Part shown: positions 1 through 10,500 of the stretch, in pieces
How the letters are laid out: each line of letters starts with the position of its first letter
How positions within the stretch are numbered: position 1 is the stretch's first letter
Notes under the pieces: model-generated
What the model saw: the letters and a program-made list of their open reading frames with translations, nothing else
Database searches by the model: none
What the model was told of the DNA's origin: nothing
Translations under genes and position numbers: made by a program
Source of the DNA: a bacterium
Lineage (GTDB): Bacteria > T1Sed10-126
Length of the DNA stretch: 13,412 nt
Assembly: GCA_003554945.1 (NCBI GenBank)
Contig: PWHN01000047.1
Span: 1-13,412 of the forward strand
Reading direction: 5' to 3'

Positions 1-135
1 GATCAGCTTGAAAAAGATTTAAAGGAATTTAAAAAAGATACCGAAGAAATGTTCGAGCAAATCAGCGAAGAAATAGCACAAGGATTTAAAGAGGCAAATG
101 ACAGGTTAGATAACATGGGTGTATTTAACATGTAA
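1..135 (+). CDS. 3' end of an unidentified gene encoding an acidic coiled-coil protein
   Basis: The window opens inside this gene. Frame 1 gives 44 codons and a TAA stop at 133-135. The visible part is highly charged, with Glu/Lys and spaced Leu, Phe and Ile residues (DQLEKDLKEFKKDTEEMF at the left edge), so it is probably an amphipathic helix or coiled coil. It ends in MGVFNM and contains no cysteine. Only the tail is visible, so no family can be assigned. The next gene's ribosome binding site overlaps its stop region and points the same way, which makes it a member of the same late operon. A scaffold-like or minor structural role would fit, but nothing here proves it. Confidence 0.7.
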   Translation, partial: DQLEKDLKEFKKDTEEMFEQISEEIAQGFKEANDRLDNMGVFNM

Positions 136-140
136 GGAGG
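135..140 (+). promoter_or_regulatory. Ribosome binding site deciding the start of the 148-900 gene
   Basis: AGGAGG lies directly after the upstream stop codon. It is 7 bases from the ATG at 148 but only 1 base from the in-frame TTG at 142, so ATG 148 is the likely start. Confidence 0.75.
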
Positions 141-147
141 TTTGAGC

Positions 148-900
148 ATGGTCGATGAAAAAACAGCGAGAGATTTTTTCGATTCAGGTGACGGGTCTGA
201 ATGGAGCACCCCGGCTTATGAACCATTAAGCGCAGAAGAAAAGAAGAAAAAAGCAGAAACCTTCAGAGATATCTTCAAAAAGCCGCAGATGCAGGAGTTA
301 GACCGTCAGCTTGATACCGCCAAAACAGACTACAAAAGTCAATTAGGCAGAACCCAGGCTAATTACCAAAGACAATACGATATGCTTGCCGACCAGGAAG
401 CAAGACAGCGCAGGCAGGATTTAGAAAGCTCTATTGCCAGGGGTACCGGGCGTTCAGGTGTAGTTGACTATATGGACAGGGAAAGAGGTAGAGAATATTC
501 ACAGAGGTTTGCTGAATTAGGGCACCGGGAAGCAGCAGAAGCAGATGCTTTAGCTGCGGAATTAAACAGGATTAAACGCCAGGTGCCTGAGCAAAGACAG
601 CAGTTAGCAGGGCAGGCAGCAAGGATTCAGGCCCAGGAACTGCAGAGGCTGAGAGATTTAGATTACCAGCGCAGGATGGAAGGCAGTCGTGATCAATTTG
701 ATCGCATGTTAGGTATCTTTGACAGGACACAGTTAACTCCAGTAGAACAACTGCAGCTATATACTCAGCTTGCCCTTGCCAAGGGTCAATTCCCCGGTGA
801 TGTGCCTGATATATTCGGCAGGTTTGGGGTGGGAACAGAGACAGCATCCACAGAAGAAGCAGCATCTGATCCTGCGACATTTGGTAGGGGGTTATATTAA
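148..900 (+). CDS. Gln/Arg/Glu-rich helical phage protein, probable minor virion protein
   Basis: This is a 250-residue protein of unrecognised family. After a short acidic N-terminus (MVDEKTARDFFDSGDG), residues from about 35 to 190 are almost entirely predicted helix, with many Gln, Arg, Glu and Ala and coiled-coil-like spacing. A Gly/Arg break (RGTGRSGVVDYMDRERGREY) sits near residue 100. The tail is less helical and Gly-rich, ending ATFGRGLY. It has no cysteine, signal peptide or membrane segment. The stop overlaps the next ATG by one base (TAATG), so the two genes are translationally coupled. It lies two genes upstream of the giant protein in an otherwise structural operon. I infer a small internal virion (ejection-type) or connector-associated protein. 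A tail-assembly or scaffolding protein is an alternative. Confidence 0.6.
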   Translation: MVDEKTARDFFDSGDGSEWSTPAYEPLSAEEKKKKAETFRDIFKKPQMQELDRQLDTAKTDYKSQLGRTQANYQRQYDMLADQEARQRRQDLESSIARGTGRSGVVDYMDRERGREYSQRFAELGHREAAEADALAAELNRIKRQVPEQRQQLAGQAARIQAQELQRLRDLDYQRRMEGSRDQFDRMLGIFDRTQLTPVEQLQLYTQLALAKGQFPGDVPDIFGRFGVGTETASTEEAASDPATFGRGLY

Positions 901-1478
901 TGCCTAAAGCAGAAGAAGAACGTACCGCAAAAAGATCCCCTGCATGGCAGGATAAGCTAAATGCTTTAACCAGGCAAAGGCAAAAGATTCAAAGCGAGGG
1001 CAGCCCCCCGTTTGAGCCTGGTGCAAAGACCATGGATCATCAGCGAATGCAATCGCAAGAGCGTATGCATGCTGAAGATTTAGTTTTCAGGCGAGAGCAG
1101 TTAGCTTCACAGGAAAGACAGCACCAGGAGCAGCTAACCACGCAACAAAGAATGCAATCAGAACGGCTTGCATTTGATAGGGCAATTCAAGAGAGGCAAT
1201 ATGAATTGGCCTGGATGGAGTTTCAGGCAGCAGCAGCAGCTCAAGAAGAAACAACTGCGCTTGATTGGGCAAAACACGATCTTAATGTAAGGGCATTTGA
1301 GCACGAAAAACAAGCACAAGAAGATTTATATGGTGGCTTGTTCGATGGTTTTGATGAAGCTTTATATGGTGGCACCAGTGAAACACAGCCAACAACTGCA
1401 GAAGGTAGAGCAACGGCAATAGATCCTGGGTGGGGCAGACAACCGGGGCAAAGAGACGAAAGAAGCTTGTTAAGATAA
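900..1478 (+). CDS. Gln-rich coiled-coil phage protein, translationally coupled to the upstream gene
   Basis: This 192-residue protein starts at the ATG sharing one base with the upstream TAA. A G-rich ribosome binding site (AGGGGG, 886-891) inside the upstream gene sits 8 bases away. Residues about 45-125 form a long Gln/Glu/Arg-rich helix with an imperfect internal repeat (RMQSQERMHAEDLVF and RMQSERLAFDRAI, about 105 bases apart), then an alanine run (FQAAAAAQEE). The C-terminal third is acidic and Gly/Tyr-rich (DLYGGLFDGFDEALYGG) and ends basic (QRDERSLLR). There is no cysteine. I do not recognise the family. Its similarity in style to the preceding protein, and its place just before the giant gene, suggest that both are small partners of the giant protein in the virion. 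That role is inferred. Confidence 0.6.
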   Translation: MPKAEEERTAKRSPAWQDKLNALTRQRQKIQSEGSPPFEPGAKTMDHQRMQSQERMHAEDLVFRREQLASQERQHQEQLTTQQRMQSERLAFDRAIQERQYELAWMEFQAAAAAQEETTALDWAKHDLNVRAFEHEKQAQEDLYGGLFDGFDEALYGGTSETQPTTAEGRATAIDPGWGRQPGQRDERSLLR

Positions 1479-1490
1479 ATATGTTTATAT

Positions 1491-1495
1491 AGGAG
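1491..1495 (+). promoter_or_regulatory. Ribosome binding site deciding the start of the giant gene
   Basis: AGGAG is 1 base from the ATG at 1497 and 7 bases from the in-frame ATG at 1503. Normal spacing favours 1503, removing two residues (Met-Ile) from the longest possible protein. The 24-base gap upstream is AT-rich, but I see no convincing -35/-10 pair. Confidence 0.7.
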
Positions 1496-1502
1496 CATGA
1501 TA

Positions 1503-4500
1503 ATGGCCCTTAACACTAATTTTGCAAGCAGGTTGTTAAATAGAACCAGAGAACCTGAGCAGCAAACGACAACACAGTATGATGACTTTATGCATAAAGA
1601 CCGGACTGTAGAGCAAAAACAGCCTACCAACCGGTGGCAAATGTACCGGGACTCTTTGAAACAAACCGCAGCCAGGAAAGCTGTAGATCACATGAAAAGA
1701 ACCGGTATTCAGTATGACCCTGAAGAAATTGTCATTAATTCTATGCTATATACCAGGGACAGGCTGATGGAGAACCCGGAACGTGCGCAACTCGTGTTTG
1801 GTGTTGGCACAATAGACCACGAAAAAGAAAAAGAGCGCATCATTGATGATGTTTTGGAGTACGGCCAACTGCAACCAAGGGCAAAATATCAAACAGAACC
1901 AGAAGATGTTGACATACATGATTTTGATGACCATACCGAATACGAGAAGTATAAAGAGTCGATGCCGGGAATGGGCTATCTTGTTGCCGGCGAGGGCCAT
2001 GAAACCTTAGAGCAGGCTATAGCTGCAGAAGAACAAAGATACGGACTTGATCCCTTCCAGGGTGATGTAAGTCAACTGGAAATGCAAGAGGCCGTGCAAA
2101 ACCTTGATTCCCAGGCAAAGCAAATACTGGAGAAAGAAGATCCGTCTGAAGAAGAATATAAATACCTGATGGATTCTTTTGCAGAACAGGGAATTGATTT
2201 AGCAGCAACTACTCCTGCTCACGGTATCGGGGTTGACCCTTATGCTGAAGGGGTAGAGCCTGCTGAAGATGTATCTTTATGGGAGCAAATTGCTTATCCA
2301 GTTACATCAGCTCTTGGTGGCATACAGCAATCAATATATTCAATTATCGAGTACGGCATGGATGAAAACTCGCTTGTCAGACGTTTTACAGATAATATTA
2401 TAGAGCCGGTAAAAGGGATTGTTGATACTACAGTAGATTTTCTTACTGCAGATGAATTCTCAATAGACGAAACATCCTGGGGCCAAAGAGCAGAAAAGAA
2501 TTGGGATAGAATGGAAGAGATAGCGCAAAATCCACAAATGTGGCAGTATGCAGAATCTATCAGAATGCACAACCGGGAGAAGGTATTTGAAAACTACGGG
2601 CCGGTTGCCGGGATTGCCTTAGATACTGTATACATGGCTGAGGGTCTTGGGCACTTAATGGCTGAGATGGCTCTTATAACAAAATTAACTAAAGGCACAG
2701 GAACAAAAGCATCTGCAGTTAGAGGAGCAGGACAGCTTGCGCAGTATGGCAATAGAATGATGCAGGCATTGAATAGGGTTAATCAGAGTCAAAGAATACC
2801 GCAGTTTGCTAAAACCATGCTTAATGCTGCAGCCAGAAGTGGTGAGCAAGCAGTAGTAAATCCGCAGGTGCAGGCAAAGCTTGGAAGAACCCTTGCTCAT
2901 CGTTATTTAACTACTCCCGGTGAGCTGGAAGATCGGGCGGAAGCTGCAGCTTATGGTATGCTTTACAACTTTACCCCGGTCATGGCAAGGAGTTTTGGTA
3001 AGTCTAATATACTGACAAAGCTAATTGATACAGGTTTAAACTTAATTATTTCAACGCAAAACGAATATTATGAGGCAATCCAAAAGCATGGTTGGACAGT
3101 AGAATCAGCAATGCAAATAATACCAGCTCTTGCTATGGATATTGGTATGTCTCTTAGCACAAAATCCGACAGGGATATAAGAAATTACCGACAGCAGTTA
3201 ATCAATGATGGTGTGCCTGAAAAAGCAGCACAGGCAAGAGCACAGAATGTTGCTGAGCTAAGAGAAGAATTTGCGAAGCAAGGCATTCTTGATGAACAAG
3301 GAAGGCCGGCCAGTCCACAAGAAATTAAAGATTTATCGAATGAAGCAACAGCAGATGCCCGCAGGGTGGGCATGGAAATATTTGAACCGGGGACACGAGA
3401 AGGTGATCGTGTTGAGCCTAGTAGAGAACAAGAAGTTACAGCAGCAAGAACAGGGGAAGAACCTAGAGTTCAAAGAACTGAAGATATTCAGATTAACAGA
3501 AGGGATAAAGATTACCAGAGAATTAAGAAAGAAGTAAGGAATACCTTGAATAGAGATGATTATGAGTCTCAGGCTGCTTATGAGCGAGATGTAAAAGCTC
3601 AAGCAGATGAAAGATATAAGGCAGAAAAAGCAGGCCAAGAGCCTGTAGGAACGGAAGGAATCCCCGAAGCTGAAAGAACTCCTACTGCTGAAGCACAAAG
3701 AACGGGTGAACGTCCTGCTGCTGAAGATAAGCCTGCAGAAAGATTAGACAACAAAACATTACTTGAAATTGGAGATAACTTTAGGGATGTAGGTATCTTC
3801 GATAATGCAGAAAGGCACCTAAATAAACAAGCAATAGAACAAAATAGGCCGGATGAAGCCGTTCAAAGAATTAACGACTTCTTACATTCAGAAGCAAGAA
3901 AGTTTAGGGAGACAGCCTCTACATATGGAATAAGCAAAGAAGAAGGAAAGCGAATTGAAGCGCACGTTAAAAATATAGCAAAAACTTGGGATGGTAGGAG
4001 CGTAGAGCCAATAAATGATGCATTAAGAACAATGGGGCAATATCGTGATAAGTACAATAACATTATCATTCAAGCTCCTGATAGGGCAGAACTTGGTGAA
4101 CGGACAGACACAACACGTGTTGAATTAGATAAACATGAAAATACTCAAATAGACAGCTTTACTGACCGTGCCGTCAAGGATCTTGAAAGGATCGGGGAAA
4201 AAGCAGACAGAGACAGCATCAGAAATGTTATAGAAGAAACTTACCGGGATATTAAAGAAGCCGAGGGTGGCAATAAGACCGAAGCTTTAAAGCGTATAAA
4301 TGAAGTATTAACTGCACAAAAGAAAAAGCATGATGGCGAAGAGTTTAGTTTCACCAAAAGAGACCATACTGCAGAAGAAGCTTTACTTAATAAATTGACC
4401 GGTAAGACAGCTAAGCCTGAAGCTACTGAGGTAAAAGAGGCTGCCCCTAAAGATGATGTAAAGCCTAAAACTGATGACAAGAAACCGGCAAAAGATGTAA

Positions 4501-7500
4501 AAGAAGCTGGCAAGCCAGAAGCAACTGCCCCCAAAGCTGATACCAGGACACCCGGTAAGATGAATGAAGGCTTAAAAACTGAGGGCGATAACAAAGAAAT
4601 ACAAACAGATGATGGTAATACTATAGCCACAGGGTATAATCGTATTGTGCATGGCGACAGGGGGTCGTATATTGAATTTGAACGTAAGCATTTAAATACA
4701 GATGCTTTCGGCCCTATGGTCGATAGGAAGAAAAAAGTAGGTAAAGGTGCTTATTACGATGAAGCTAATTTAAAGGATAAACCACAAACAGATCAAACAA
4801 GATTGTATAAACAACATAGACCGGTTAATTATGCGGATTATCAGGTAGGTAAATATTATATTGCTGCAGATAATCCCTATATTAAGGTTAAAGGTTTTAA
4901 ACCTGCAGCAGCCCCCAAGAAGCCTGCAGCTAAAAAAGAAGCTGATAAAAAAGAGCCTGAAGGTAAACAACAATTAGGTGAAGTTAGATATTCAGAAGAT
5001 GGTAAGTCTGCAGAACTGTTAACCAAGGGCAAAGACTTAAGGGGTGTTCGTGGAGATCATAAAGCACAAAGAGGCAAACATCATGATGGCACTCATGCTC
5101 TAATATTACCTGGTGATAAAACACCGGTTGAAGCAGGTACTGCTTTAAGAATAACCCTTGATGAAGGCAGAGATCAGCTTAACACTAAGGTAACTAAGGT
5201 TGAGACTGTTAAAGGCAAAGATCTTCAGAAGCCTTACCATATACCCGGCCAGTATAAAGACATGAACAAGAAAAAGTTTAACGAGCAAACCTGGCAGAAA
5301 ATTACTTATGACTTAATCGATGTTACTACCGGCGAGAAAACATCACAGTATATGGATGCAACTATCAGAGATACTGGTGCTGCAAGGAAGCAGACTCAAC
5401 AGGAAACCAATAAATATCTTAATCCTTACCGTAAAAATATTAAGGGCGAATCAAAAGAACATAGTACTTATAAACAAATTCCAAAACGTGAATATAAAGA
5501 AGAAATAAATGAGCTGCCTGCTGATAAGCCGTGGATGAGCAGGGATGATGAAAGTGGCACAATAACCTTACGTTCAAGTGCAGGAACAAGAATAGAAGGC
5601 GAAAAAGAAGAGGCAAAACGTTTAGAGCTTGGGCAAAGACAAATATCAATAACAAAGTATAGCAAGAAAAAGACACCTGATCGTTACCCGCAACAGGAGC
5701 ATACATTTAAAAACCTTGAAGCAGCAGCTCAGGCATCACGAATATTAGGATTTGGCAGAAGAATAGGTAAGGAAAAACAGAAAGAGTTTCTTGATAAATT
5801 ACAGAAAGCATCTGGAGATGAAGCAAGAGTTATATCGAGAGAAATTGATGCTATTGCAAATAAATTAATAGATGATTTAAAAACACGCTTTCCAAAAGAT
5901 GAAACATATCGCGATAGAGTAGAAAAAGCAATACACGAGATGACTCAACACTTCTTTAACGAGTTTTTCCACCTGGAACGTGCTGCATTAGCCAAGTTTA
6001 ACAAAGAAAGAAACCCTGAACTAGCTAATAAGTTAATGGCAGAAACAAACAAACTATTTGATTTTGATGGTGCATTGGGCATAGTCTTAACAGATGTAAG
6101 GGAAAGGCTATATGGAATACAAAACTATCAAACCAGGCCGGAATTATATGACGGTAAAGTTGAAATACTTGTGCCCGGTGAAATAAAGCGTGATGGAATG
6201 CAGTATGTGTATGATTCACCAATAACAGATCGTTCTGATTTAATGCGTAAAGACTTAAATGTTGCTGTTGAAAAGCGTAAAGATAAGGGTAAGGTTGAAT
6301 GGGATAGACGAAAAGCAAAGTGGTATATTGATGAAAAGATGGACTATGAAGATTACCAGCAATTAAAGAGTGCAGGCTTTACCGATACAGCTATTGAAAA
6401 TTTACATAAAAGTAATAGAGTTAATGAAGCTTATGAACAAATAAAAGAATCAGCAAAAAGAACAATAGAAAATCCAAAAACAATAAAAAGAGAGTCGGAC
6501 ATATTACAAAAAGAATGGGATAAGTTAAATGTAGATGAACGTAAAGACTTATTAACTAAAATGATATATGCAAATAGAGAGGTAATGCCCAAGAAATTAT
6601 CGGGCAACATCAAATCTTTTATTGATATGTGGGCAAGCTACAAAAACATAAAAGATATGCCTCCGGTAATATTTCGTTCTTTTTTAGACAATATGGGGCG
6701 CAAGGGAGTATTAACCGAAAGGGAAATTAAAGCAATTGAATCTAGACAACAACCGTCTGATATATTGTTTACCACCAGTGGCAGGTATGTCGGTGAAGAT
6801 GGTGTTAGATATCATGATATTGGTATTGGTGGTAGAATTGATGAACAGGGTCGGCCGATAATTAATCCAGAATATAATGTAAAGCCTATCAGTGCTGACT
6901 TAGAAAGAATATCACAGCACACCAGAGGCTTAATTAAACCTGGTGACGTTGATAAAAAAGGCGATCCGGTACCTGTATACTTCCAAGAATATGATACTAG
7001 GACAGGTTTAACTCCCAAAAAATATTATGTCCAAGAAGTGGGTATAGGTGCTGAAAAACCATATCAAAGATTTAATAAGAGCTGGGAAGAGCTAAATGAA
7101 TTAGAACGAACACTGTTATTAACCGAAGGCACATACAAAGTTTGGTTGAAAGATGAAGATGGCAATATATTAGATCATCCTGTAAGTGCGCGTGATCTAC
7201 ATTATGGCCGAGGGGTTGGCCGAAGCTTTCAGCCTTTAATTAGTAGAGAAGCCTTAGATGAGTTTGTTCAAAAAAGTCATGCTGATATAAGAGCAAAAAA
7301 AATAACAGATCCTAAAGAAATAGAATCTATACATGAAATAACCAGGGCATTACATAATTGGGAGAATGCTGTCCATGAACGGATGGATTATACCGGGCAA
7401 AGCAGGGATGATCTTAATAATATAATGGCATTAAATCTTTCTCGTGACCCGGCAACACATTCTTTTTATGCTACAAGCAGATATCCTCGCAAGCCTTTTG

Positions 7501-10500
7501 CGGAAAATATAGAAGAAACGGTTGGGCGATTTAGGCAAAATACTGAAAGCTACATTAAAGATTATGAAACAGCAAAGCAGGAAGTTAATTTTGAAAGAAG
7601 GATGAAAGGCGAAGAACCTTTAGAGGGCGATGCATTACACAGGGCTGCATTAAAATATAACCACGACAAAGCGCAATATCCATTTGAAGTGGTAAGGATG
7701 GGCGAAGAAGTAAAAGAACCATCTATGCGTGAAATCGTTATGGCCCGACAACAAATGGGCATGGATCGTGATGATGATACATCTGAAAAACCAGCGTTTC
7801 TTGATATTCACAGCTTTGATCGACCAGGCATATATCTTGCACGAACAGAAGCTGACGGATTAAAGTTCATAGAAGATAATGTACCTGAGGGCGAAAGGCA
7901 TTTATATGAAGTGCAACCTCGTGAGGTTGACCATGTATTAAGATACGGGAGGGATAGTGATGGCAATAGAGCTGAAGAATGGGTTAAGACTACACTGCAA
8001 CCCTATCTCGAAGCAATCTACGGAGGCACAGTCCCTGGAGTTCGTGGCCAAGAAGGCAAGGCTGTGGAGGGACATGAAGTTCGAGGGGACAGACGAGGAG
8101 AAACTCGCACACCTCGAAAGGAACCTGCACGGGATGACAGAGGATTAACTCCAGAACAGAGAAAAAATGAAAGTGCTGCTATGAGAATAGCGGAAGCTTT
8201 AGGGATGAGAATGGATCCCGAAGGCAAAGACAGCACGTTGCAGTTTACCTTGACCGGCAATCCTGAGTTTGCTGGTGCGGTGTTAGGTAGGCATATTCAC
8301 TTAAATCTTGATACGCCTAGACCGCAGCATACTATTATTCACGAAGTAACTCACCGTTTAATGGAGCTTGATCCAGGGGAAAAAGGTGAAAAGAGACCTT
8401 ATACCTTGATGAAAGAAAAGCTCTTGTCGGGTTGGAACGAAAAGAAAAGAGCTAAACCAAAGACTGATGCAGAGATTAAAGAATGGCTTGCTGACTATAT
8501 GGCCGAGTTATCTTACACTAAAGGTTTTTGGCAGGCACCTGGAATCGGCGGTAAAACACATGGCATTATGCCAACAAAGTTCAGATCAACTCAATTTGAA
8601 ACAGACCCTGATAAGCTACCTGATTCTTTAAAAGTAAGGCACCTGCTTTACGGTAAAGAACAGGCTGAGATGGACAAATTAATGTATCGCCTGATGAGGA
8701 AGCACTTGCAGGGGGACAAGGTATTTGATGACAGCCTTCCTTTCCCCGATAATAGGTTGCTTTACCAGACCGATGGCGGGGCACTGCTTAGCCATCTATC
8801 GCAAGGCCAGAGAGACACTATTAAGCGTGGTGTTGATAAGGTTCTTAGAAATATCAACAGTAACTTAGAGAGTCCTCATTTGCAAGCTTTTATTAATGCT
8901 AAAGATAAGCGTGGTTTTGTTAAGGGTTATCTTAACAACCCGGAATTTAAAGCGGAGCTGCCCTCTAATCTGCTTAAAGCATACCAGAATCTTGGCAACA
9001 AGAAAGTGCAGGAGATGACTTTCAGTGAAGCCAAGACCATGGTTGCGGTATATGATTGGGCCGTTAAGCATATGCTTTACCGCAACACCCCGAAGAAAGA
9101 AGAGATCAGCAAGAACATTAAGCTTGGCGAATACATATGGGGCGAAGAGGGCAACAGCAACCGGCTGACAATAGCAAGAGAGTTTTTGGACAAAAAAGAC
9201 TTAAAAGATGTAAGAGGGTTATCTTATGAAGAGCTAAGAAAGCTCAATGAAAAATTAGTCAATGAATATGTCAGGGCTAGTAATGCAGGTTTCCAAAACA
9301 TATTTGGCACTTCCCGCAGGGATGTTGTCACCAGTATTGTTGAAAAGAAACTGCTTAAACCCGGCAATATAAAGATGTTAAACAACTTGAATATTGTAGA
9401 TTATTCTGAGCGATATGATCTTAATTATGATCTCTTAAGAAAATCTACAGAGCATATTACTGCCAGGGCAATGCATGAAATGATTCGTGGTGAAAAGGTA
9501 GACGATGAGCTGCTCAGGCAGTTAGAGAAGAATCCCGATGAAGTAATTGGAGTAATGATCGAAAATACTTTCCATCGTCTCCCCGGCAAGGGATATAACT
9601 TAAAAGCAGTAGATGATCATATTAACAAACATGGCGATATCGGGGCTGTCCGCACATCGTTGGATGTATTAATTTCCTTAATCCCCCACGGCCAGAAGAT
9701 TAGAAGTAACCTGCAGATGGCAAAGAAGCGTGGGGAAGATTGGGCAAAACCTTTCTATCAAAGAACCAATGATGCCCTTAAGGGCTTAAAAGAAGAAAGC
9801 TTAATTAAAGTAGGTAAAATTGTCGATGGTAAGCGTGATGAAATTGAAGGCAAGATTACTAAAAGAGAAGAAAATGCAGCACAAGAAGTAAGGAAGATAT
9901 TTGCTGACTTATTCGATCAAGGCGTTCAGTTTGGCCTGTTAAAGAAAGGCCAAAAGATAGATGATTACTTACCGCATTTATCTGTATTAGACAAAAGCAA
10001 CAGGGAAATGGGCGAGCATGCCGATAAAATCCCGCATGAGTTTTTCTCTAAAGACAGGCACCGGGTCAGCAAGGGAAATATCAACTACAATGCTAAAGAA
10101 GCACTGCAGATATACATTAATGCTATGCAGAAAAATGCTTTTGTTAAACCTCACATCAAGAGCTTAATGCCTCAATACAGGAAAATGAAACAGCGAACAC
10201 CGAATAAGGCAAAGTTCCTGGGAACGATGATGGATGTTGCTATGGGCAAAATGCCTGAAGCTGGCCTCAAAGAAGGCAGGCTAATGAAAGACACTATCAA
10301 CCGGCTGAGGACAATGGTCGGCAAAGAGGAAATATCTGAAGAAGATGCAGCCAAGGCCCTGCAGCACTATTCCAGGCTGTATGTAATGGCTGAGGTAGGC
10401 AAGGCAATGGGCTTTTCTCCCTCAACCATGTTAAGGAACTTCACCCAGCAGGTGGGAATGATCTGGGATGTATCTACCAAAGAAGATCCTTTAAGAGGCT

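Noticed and set aside
1468-1490. Promoter-like AT-rich sequence between the 900-1478 gene and the giant gene
   Set aside because: A TTGTTA and a TTATAT are only about 11 bases apart, far from the usual 17, and the gap is just 24 bases between operon genes.
3271-3537. 88-codon open frame on the + strand overlapping the giant gene
   Set aside because: It has a Lys/Gln-rich composition typical of an out-of-frame shadow, no ribosome binding site and no protein-like hydrophobic pattern.
5934-5951. Possible second metallopeptidase motif, HEMTQH, at residues 1478-1483
   Set aside because: The spacing is HExxxH, one residue too long for the HExxH zinc site, and no clear third ligand helix follows.
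7204-7225. GGCC-flanked inverted repeat in the giant gene as a regulatory hairpin
   Set aside because: The arms are only four bases, lie inside coding sequence and are likely by chance.
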